A stretch of 64,000 nt of DNA from Pseudoruegeria sp039972875 (GTDB taxonomy: Bacteria; Pseudomonadota; Alphaproteobacteria; Rhodobacterales; Rhodobacteraceae), in contig JBDWMA010000044.1 of NCBI GenBank assembly GCA_039972875.1, forward strand, positions 130,314 to 194,313. Reading direction: 5' to 3'. Below are positions 59,100 through 64,000 of the stretch, piece after piece; positions within the stretch are counted from its first letter, which is position 1, and each line of letters starts with the position of its first letter. Under the pieces are notes generated by a model. The model made no database searches. It was given only the letters and a program-made list of their open reading frames with translations, and had not been told where the DNA came from. Both the position numbers and the translations under genes were made by a program.

Positions 59100-60029
59100 A
59101 TGGTTGAGATCTTTCTGAAAACACTGCCTTTCTTTGGTGTCATTGCGTTGGGCTATGGGGCTGGCAGAACGCAGTTCTTCTCGGAAGATGCTACGGCTTA
59201 TCTGACGAAATTTGTTTTCTTCTTTCCGCTTTCGGCCATGTTGTTCAAATTCGCAGCCCATTTGGACATCGGCGATGTTTGGGACTGGAATTATATCTTC
59301 GCCTACTTGTTGGGCACATCGGTGATTTACATTGTGGCGACCACTATCGCGTTGATCCGCCAACGTGGTGTGGCCGAAGCTGCAGTAGAAGCCCAATGCG
59401 CGGTGATCGGAAACGTTGGATTTCTTGGTATTCCCATGCTGGCACTGCTGCTGGGGCCCGCAGCCGTTCCATATGTTATGATGTTGTTGGCAGTGGATCT
59501 GATTGTTTTTAGCAGCGTCATTGTGATTTTGTTAAGCGGCAGCCGGCAAGGTGGCTTGCATCTGGGTCTTTTGAAAACGGCAGGAGCCGGGTTGTTGCGC
59601 AACCCCATGGTCGTGTCGATGGCGCTCGGGTTAAGCTGGTCCGCGTTTGCCTTACCCATTCCTGATCCCGTGGATGCGTTTCTGGATTTGCTGAGTGGCG
59701 CTGCCACACCCGGAGCTCTGTTTGCAGTTGGTGCCTCTTTGGCGTCTAAATCAGCGGAACGCCTGTCGATTGCGGGTTACTTGTCATTTTTCAAATTGGT
59801 GGTCCACCCAGCCGCCATCGCGTTTTGCGCCTTGGTCTTGTTTCCTGTACCGCCCTTTGCGGCTGGTGTAATGATCGCAGCGGCTGCCCTGCCAGTTGCA
59901 GGCAATGTCTTTATGTTAGCACAGCACTATGGGGTTGCCCCGCAACGTGCTTCTGCCTCGATTTTGATTTCAACGGTACTGAGTATCCTGACTTTGCCTT
60001 TGGTGATTGGCTGGGTCACGTCCTTCTAA
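59100..60029 (+). CDS. AEC-family (auxin efflux carrier-like) transporter
   Basis: The 309-residue protein has about 10 membrane segments and AEC features, including the glycine- and Asn-rich crossing helix GNVGFLGIPMLALLLGP and the repeated element PVAGNVFMLAQHYGV in the second half. Members export organic acids, amino acids or others. It starts 33 bases after mbfA, so it may share the transcript and thereby its iron control. Confidence 0.9.
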   Translation: MVEIFLKTLPFFGVIALGYGAGRTQFFSEDATAYLTKFVFFFPLSAMLFKFAAHLDIGDVWDWNYIFAYLLGTSVIYIVATTIALIRQRGVAEAAVEAQCAVIGNVGFLGIPMLALLLGPAAVPYVMMLLAVDLIVFSSVIVILLSGSRQGGLHLGLLKTAGAGLLRNPMVVSMALGLSWSAFALPIPDPVDAFLDLLSGAATPGALFAVGASLASKSAERLSIAGYLSFFKLVVHPAAIAFCALVLFPVPPFAAGVMIAAAALPVAGNVFMLAQHYGVAPQRASASILISTVLSILTLPLVIGWVTSF

Positions 60030-60091
60030 GGCTTGCTCGCTGGTTCAGTCTCCGATAGCGGTGAAAGCAATTCAATCCGGGAGCGCCTAAT

Positions 60092-60919
60092 ATGAAAACT
60101 CTATCCGAAAACAAATGCTATGGTGGCGTGCAGGGCGTTTACTCCCACGCGTCGGAGAGTTGTCAGTGTGAGATGACCTTTGGTTTGTTCCTTCCAGAAG
60201 AGGCCAATGATGGCCCGGTGCCGGTTCTGTGGTTTTTGTCGGGTCTAACCTGCACCCATGAAAACGCCATGACCAAGGCTGGGGCGCAAGTTTGGGCTGC
60301 CGAACAAGGCATTGCATTGATTTTTCCCGATACCTCCCCACGCGGTCAGGATGTGGCCAATGATGACGCTTATGATCTGGGGCAGGGCGCTGGGTTTTAT
60401 GTGAATGCCACGCAAAGACCTTGGGCGCCCAATTTTCAGATGTGGGATTATCTGGCCAAAGAATTGCCAGGGCTTGTGTTTGAAAAATTTGCTCTTGATG
60501 AAGACCGCCAAGCTATAACGGGTCATTCCATGGGAGGGCACGGCGCTTTGACGTTGGCTATGGCATTACCGGGAACATTTCGGTCGGTATCGGCCTTTGC
60601 ACCGATCACCAACCCGACGGATTCAGAGTGGGGTCAAAAACAACTGACGGCCTATTTGGGTGCCGATGCAGATTGCTCGACACATGACGCTAGTCTGCAG
60701 ATGACTGCGGTTGGATTTGAGGGGCCTGTGTTGATCGATCAGGGAAGCGATGATCAGTTTCTTGACCTGCTAAAGCCGGAAAGCCTTGCCCACGCCATGG
60801 CCGGCCGTCGACAAGAAGGACAATTCCGGATGCAAAAAGGCTATGATCACTCTTACTACTTTATCGCGACCTTTATGGAAGAGCACGTCGCCTTCCACGC
60901 CGAGGCGCTTTACGCATGA
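60092..60919 (+). CDS. fghA: S-formylglutathione hydrolase
   Basis: The 275-residue protein has the alpha/beta-hydrolase fold with the nucleophile in ITGHSMGGHGALTLA, and WFLSGLTCTHEN, FPDTSPRG and a terminal KGYDHSYYFIATFMEEH, which bears the catalytic His. It hydrolyses S-formylglutathione in glutathione-dependent formaldehyde detoxification, which is relevant to methylated-compound use in roseobacters (inference). adhC is not in the window. Overlaps the DUF188 gene by 4 bases. Confidence 0.95.
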   Translation: MKTLSENKCYGGVQGVYSHASESCQCEMTFGLFLPEEANDGPVPVLWFLSGLTCTHENAMTKAGAQVWAAEQGIALIFPDTSPRGQDVANDDAYDLGQGAGFYVNATQRPWAPNFQMWDYLAKELPGLVFEKFALDEDRQAITGHSMGGHGALTLAMALPGTFRSVSAFAPITNPTDSEWGQKQLTAYLGADADCSTHDASLQMTAVGFEGPVLIDQGSDDQFLDLLKPESLAHAMAGRRQEGQFRMQKGYDHSYYFIATFMEEHVAFHAEALYA

Positions 60920-61365
60920 CTGCTCTTTATATTGATGCAGACGCCTGCCCGGTGAAATCTGAGGCCGAACGGGTGGCTACACGGCACAAAACAAAGATGT
61001 ATCTTGTGTCCAACGGTGGGCTTCGCATGTCGCAGAACCCGCTGGTCGAGGTGGTGATTGTACCCGATGGCCCGGATATCGCCGATATGTGGATCGCAGA
61101 CCGTGCCACCACCGGAGATGTAGTGGTCACCGGCGATATCCCCTTGGCGGCAAAATGCATCGAAGGGGGCGCCAAAGTACTGCGCCACAACGGAGAGGAG
61201 TTCACTCCCGCAAATATCGGCAATATTTTGGCCACTCGCGATCTAATGGCCGACATCCGCGCCGCTGATCCGTTTCGTCAGGGCGGGGGGCGACCGTTTT
61301 CCAAAGCGGACCGGTCGAATTTTCTAAATGCGCTGGAACGGGTGCTACGTCAGGCGCAGCGCTAA
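60916..61365 (+). CDS. YaiI/YqxD family protein (DUF188)
   Basis: The 149-residue protein starts LYIDADACPVKSEAERVA, the family hallmark, with IADRATTGDVVVTGDIPLAAKCI and a C-terminal GGGRPFSKADRSNFLNALER. DUF188 proteins have a PIN-like fold; the acidic residues suggest nuclease activity, but no function is proven. Overlaps fghA by ATGA. Confidence 0.93.
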   Translation: MTALYIDADACPVKSEAERVATRHKTKMYLVSNGGLRMSQNPLVEVVIVPDGPDIADMWIADRATTGDVVVTGDIPLAAKCIEGGAKVLRHNGEEFTPANIGNILATRDLMADIRAADPFRQGGGRPFSKADRSNFLNALERVLRQAQR

Positions 61366-61907
61366 GGGATTCGGAGCGCAGCCCGTCCCCGTGCGGTGAT
61401 GCCCCAAAGTTCATTGTTTTTGCGCCCTCTCACGTCTCGAACAAATCCCTGGGATTTGCCGTCGAGAAGCCGTTGGCTGACGAGGGATTTTTCTTTCAGA
61501 CCGCTGTCTTTGCAGATTCCGGTGAGTGTTCTAAAACTATAGTTACCACCCGCAATTGCTTTTAGGACACGACGCATGTTTTCGGTCGGCGCAATTGCCG
61601 CTTCGGTTGAGAGTTCATCCCCTGTTTCTGGCTCAGAGTTATTGTCTTTAATGGCCTCAACATCGTTGGTAAGACCGTGCAGTTCCAGCTCAACTTCTCC
61701 AACCTTAAGCCTGTTGATATAAGGAAAGGCCCAAGGCAATATTCCAAGAAGCAACAACAGCACCGTGGTGTTGGAAATTGTTGGCCAATCAATGAGCGTC
61801 AGAAACGCCAGAACCGCGCAGATCCCGCTGACCGATTTGGCAAACATTGTTTCCCGCGGAGTTAGCTTTGGGCGATTCTTTTCTGCTTCGCTTTCCAGAT
61901 CAGACAC
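61362..61907 (-). CDS. Membrane-anchored protein with a C-terminal winged-helix-like domain
   Basis: The protein has 181 residues: two hydrophobic segments at about 23-40 and 46-62 make a helical hairpin, then a linker and a C-terminal domain (about 105-181). The latter, NMRRVLKAIAGGNYSFRTLTGICKDSGLKEKSLVSQRLLDG and ELWGITARGRAAL, has the layout of a MarR/ArsR-like winged helix (helix, HTH, wing ending in TxxGR). No known family recognised. The gene ends against the DUF188 gene with a 4-base overlap and is divergent from the HAD gene. Confidence 0.65.
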   Translation of the reverse strand: MSDLESEAEKNRPKLTPRETMFAKSVSGICAVLAFLTLIDWPTISNTTVLLLLLGILPWAFPYINRLKVGEVELELHGLTNDVEAIKDNNSEPETGDELSTEAAIAPTENMRRVLKAIAGGNYSFRTLTGICKDSGLKEKSLVSQRLLDGKSQGFVRDVRGRKNNELWGITARGRAALRIP

Positions 61908-61969
61908 GGCACACTCCTGAACAAAGATCTTTGACGTAATTTGGAAAGCCTATCCCCAAAGGAGACCTC

Positions 61970-62596
61970 ATGTCCAATATCCAAGCCGTCGTGTTTGATA
62001 TCGGTAATGTTCTGATCGAATGGCAGCCAGAGCGCCATTATGACCGCGTGATCGGAAAGATCCGACGCAAAGCAATGTTCGATGCAGTGGACCTTCATGC
62101 CATGAATGATCTTGTGGATCGGGGAGAGCCGTTTCGCGATACTGTTTATGCGGCTGCAGAAGCATTGCCGGAGTTCTCGGAAGAGATCCGTCGTTGGCAT
62201 GATGATTGGCTGTATATGGCCAGCCCGTCGATCCCCCATTCGGTTTCATTGTTGCGCGCGCTACGCGCAAAAGGCGTACAGGTCTTTGCCTTATCCAATT
62301 TTGGAGTCGAAACCTTTGCCATTGCCGAAGTTGAATATCCGTTCCTGTCGGAGTTTGATCGCCGCTACATTTCGGGGCATATGAAAATGGTAAAACCATT
62401 TGCAGATATCTATGCCGCCGTTGAGGATGATTGTGGTGTGGCACCGGCCGCTTTGCTGTTTGCGGATGATCGAACTGATAATATTGACGCTGCCGCCGCA
62501 CGGGGATGGCAAACTCATCTGTTTACCGATCCTCTTGGCTGGGCTGCGCGCTTAGTTGACGAAGGTCTATTGACACCGAAAGAGGCCCAGCCATGA
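61970..62596 (+). CDS. HAD-superfamily hydrolase (IA type)
   Basis: The 208-residue protein has motif I VVFDIGNVLIEW with the nucleophile D10, motif II ALSN, and motif III/IV KPFADIY with LLFADDRTDNIDAAAARGW. The second Asp of the common DxDxT is replaced by Asn (DIGN), as in the YihX/2-haloacid-dehalogenase branch. A sugar-phosphate phosphatase is more likely than a dehalogenase. It overlaps the ornithine cyclodeaminase-family gene by 4 bases. Confidence 0.9.
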   Translation: MSNIQAVVFDIGNVLIEWQPERHYDRVIGKIRRKAMFDAVDLHAMNDLVDRGEPFRDTVYAAAEALPEFSEEIRRWHDDWLYMASPSIPHSVSLLRALRAKGVQVFALSNFGVETFAIAEVEYPFLSEFDRRYISGHMKMVKPFADIYAAVEDDCGVAPAALLFADDRTDNIDAAAARGWQTHLFTDPLGWAARLVDEGLLTPKEAQP

Positions 62597-63537
62597 ATAT
62601 TCCTTTTATTGCATTTGATGAGGTTGATCCCCAGTTGGACTGGCTGGCGCTTACAGATGCCTTGGCAAAGGGGCACACCCTGCCAAGGGCCGAAATCGAC
62701 GACACGTTTCTGTATCGTAAGGATGATACACTTCTATCACGGGCCGCGATGATTGATGGCCTTGGTATTGCGGTGAAATCCGCCACGATCTTTCCCGGAA
62801 ATCCGGCAAAGGGAAAGCCCATGGTAAATGGTGCGGTCAACTTGTTTTCAGATGAGGATGGCGCACTTGAGGCGTTGGTGGATTTTCATTTGGTGACAAA
62901 GTGGAAAACAGCAGGGGACAGTTTGCTTGCCGCACGTTGCCTGGCGCGACCAGACAGCCGAAAGATTTTGATCGTTGGGGCGGGGACTGTTGGCCGTACA
63001 TTGCGCGCGGCTTATGCATCGGCGTTTCCGCAGGCTACTTTTACGGTCTGGAATCGTAGCCCGGACGGTGCCAAAGCCTTTGCAGAGGCGTTTCCAAACA
63101 CAACCGCTGTGGAAAATTTGGCGGAGGCGGTACACGCGGCCGACATTATTACGTCAGCCACCATGTCCACAAATCCGCTGATACAAGGTGAATGGCTTCG
63201 CGCTGGGCAACATTTGGACGGGATCGGTGCTTATCGCCCTGATATGCGTGAATTTGACGATGCTGTTTTGAAACGCAGCCGGATTTTTGTCGATAGCCGA
63301 GCAACCACAGTGGATCACATCGGGGAATTGAAAATTCCCTTGGCCGCAGGAACGATCACCCGTGATGATATTTTGGCGGATTATTACGACTTACAGAGCG
63401 GTTTGTTCCGACGTGCCACCGATCAAGAGATAACTCTGTTTAAAAATGGTGGGGGGGCGCATCTGGATTTGATGACCAGTCGCTATATTCTGGATGTTTG
63501 GCGTAAAACATCGTCTCGCGGTCACGCTGAGTCGTAG
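62593..63537 (+). CDS. Ornithine cyclodeaminase / mu-crystallin family protein
   Basis: The 314-residue protein has the Rossmann motif ILIVGAGTVGRTLRAAYASAFP, GNPAKGKPMVNGAVNLFSDEDG near the substrate part, and ITSATMSTNPLIQGEWLRAGQHLDGIGAYRPDMREFDD. The family includes ornithine cyclodeaminase, alanine dehydrogenase and imine reductases. The exact substrate cannot be told. Co-transcribed with the HAD gene. Confidence 0.9.
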   Translation: MNIPFIAFDEVDPQLDWLALTDALAKGHTLPRAEIDDTFLYRKDDTLLSRAAMIDGLGIAVKSATIFPGNPAKGKPMVNGAVNLFSDEDGALEALVDFHLVTKWKTAGDSLLAARCLARPDSRKILIVGAGTVGRTLRAAYASAFPQATFTVWNRSPDGAKAFAEAFPNTTAVENLAEAVHAADIITSATMSTNPLIQGEWLRAGQHLDGIGAYRPDMREFDDAVLKRSRIFVDSRATTVDHIGELKIPLAAGTITRDDILADYYDLQSGLFRRATDQEITLFKNGGGAHLDLMTSRYILDVWRKTSSRGHAES

Positions 63538-63792
63538 GTTTTAGGACTAAGTCGTGGTCTAATTTTGCCATGCCAAGCTGCTCCACCCAATTTTTTCAAA
63601 AAATCCTTGGGGTTTCCTGTACATTTCTGCACCTGCCTTGCGCGGTTTCTCACATGGCTGCGCAGGCTGTAACATTTGGATTTACGGGACTTTAGGGACG
63701 ACTGCACAAATCATCCCGAAAAATGAGCCCGTTTGGAGCGGTTCCGACCCTATTGTGCGAATTTTTGACCAATTTTGGTAACCCCTTTTGTC

Positions 63793-63835
63793 TGTGAAAA
63801 AATGCACATCAACTGCGCATGTGCCTGTTCTCACA
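63793..63835. promoter_or_regulatory. Nested dyad TGTGA-N6-GCACAT-N9-ATGTGC-N6-TCACA
   Basis: Both arm pairs are perfect, and the 6-base spacers are equal on the two sides, so the whole 43 bases is symmetric about 63814. It lies 150 bases before the last gene and probably binds a multimeric regulator. The outer arms equal CRP half-sites, but the distance is far too long for one CRP site. Confidence 0.5.
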
Positions 63836-63950
63836 TTTTGGCGATTTTCCGTGAAGATGCCCCCCCTTTTTCTTTGCCACTTCCCGCCTTACATCCAGTT
63901 CATCGCAACGACGGGCCCCAAGCCCACCGACACTTATAACCAAGATGAAC

Positions 63951-63970
63951 GGTCGTAACCCCATACGACC
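63951..63970 (+). promoter_or_regulatory. Leader hairpin directly before the ribosome site
   Basis: GGTCGT and ACGACC form a 6-base stem with an 8-base loop. It ends exactly where AAAGGAG begins (63971). It may protect the 5' end of the mRNA. Confidence 0.5.
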
Positions 63971-63985
63971 AAAGGAGAAAAAGAC

Positions 63986-64000
63986 ATGTTTAAAAAAGTA
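63986..64000 (+). CDS. Start of a gene cut by the window end
   Basis: ATG at 63986 has an excellent AAAGGAG 8 bases upstream and encodes only MFKKV before the window ends. The strong ribosome site, stable leader and basic start would fit an abundant small protein such as a Flp-type pilin, but five residues cannot settle it. Confidence 0.6.

Larger units (their letters stand above)
63538..63985. other. 448-base non-coding leader region
   Basis: No gene is supported here. Visible content: a 43-base nested dyad at 63793-63835, a TATAAC (63935-63940) that could be a -10 element, a 6-base-stem hairpin at 63951-63970, and a strong AAAGGAG at 63971. It looks like the regulated upstream region of a highly translated gene. 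Confidence 0.6.

Noticed and set aside
63522..63707. 61-codon minus-strand open frame after the ornithine cyclodeaminase-family gene
   Set aside because: No ribosome site, unusual composition rich in Lys, Arg and Ser, and it overlaps the end of a clear gene.
1..64000. tRNA, rRNA, CRISPR, insertion sequences or prophage
   Set aside because: No T-loop-type GGTTCGAATC pattern in a cloverleaf, no regularly spaced repeats, no transposase or integrase, and no phage structural genes were found on reading both strands.

Overview
The window reads as a chromosomal segment of an alphaproteobacterium of the order Rhodobacterales, most likely a marine Roseobacter-group bacterium. The grounds are the gene families and their order (mutL-rmuC, rsmB-heparinase-purH-lspA-DUF3035-M16-M16, rbfA-truB beside dapB), a membrane-bound ferritin MbfA behind an Irr-type box, a GTTC-N7-GTTC LexA box, Hint-domain proteins, and dense use of ATGA-type overlaps. 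No rRNA, tRNA, phage, insertion sequence or CRISPR array was seen. Nearly everything is core or lineage-typical genome.

Layout. 0-5 kb: end of a LysR regulator, a minus-strand cinA-GNAT-ompA operon, sfsA, map and rsmD. 5-15 kb: a peroxiredoxin, a Hint-domain protein with a terminator-like leader, an mscS-phhB-FemAB-like cluster, GDPD and RidA, a type I secretion ABC/HlyD pair without an adjacent substrate, and mlaA-mlaC. 15-19 kb: a bifunctional class A PBP and glnK-amtB. 19-23 kb: rbfA - phosphodiester glycosidase - truB, divergent dapB, a small secreted protein, an orphan plus-strand terminator that may end a small RNA, and a 59-residue SDHAF4-like gene. 23-32 kb: rsmB, heparinase-like protein, purH, lspA, DUF3035 lipoprotein and an active/inactive M16 peptidase pair. 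32-40 kb: BenE transporter, mutL-rmuC, a methyltransferase, a probable inactive M48-like membrane protein, a sulfotransferase and a second Hint-like protein without the catalytic cysteine. 40-51 kb: GST, two MerR paralogs, two hotdog thioesterases with a MATE pump, DUF952-pyrD-arsC, a periplasmic 5'-nucleotidase, a YedK/HMCES protein and an extended CoA-transferase. 51-56 kb: an SOS mutasome locus, imuB-dnaE2, with a LexA box, no imuA, and a DnaE2 that stops before its usual C-terminal domain where a DUF2199 gene begins. 56-64 kb: a c-type cytochrome, a TetR gene with a small secreted protein and repeated palindromic operators next to the Irr-box mbfA gene, an AEC transporter, fghA, a DUF188 protein, a membrane-anchored winged-helix-like protein, a HAD phosphatase, an ornithine-cyclodeaminase-family enzyme, and a structured 448-base leader region ahead of a gene cut by the window end.

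Functional themes are ribosome and rRNA maturation (map, rsmD, rbfA, truB, rsmB), cell envelope upkeep (MlaA/C, PBP1, LspA, OmpA), nitrogen control (glnK-amtB), and DNA repair and mutagenesis (mutL, rmuC, yedK, imuB, dnaE2). Iron and possibly stress control cluster around mbfA. The parts I judge most worth following are the shortened DnaE2/DUF2199 junction, the TetR-operator/Irr-box cluster at 57.6-58.1 kb, the candidate small RNA at 22.9-23.0 kb, the hairpin leader of the first Hint gene, the eight 33-bp repeats in rmuC, and the dyad-rich leader at the right edge.
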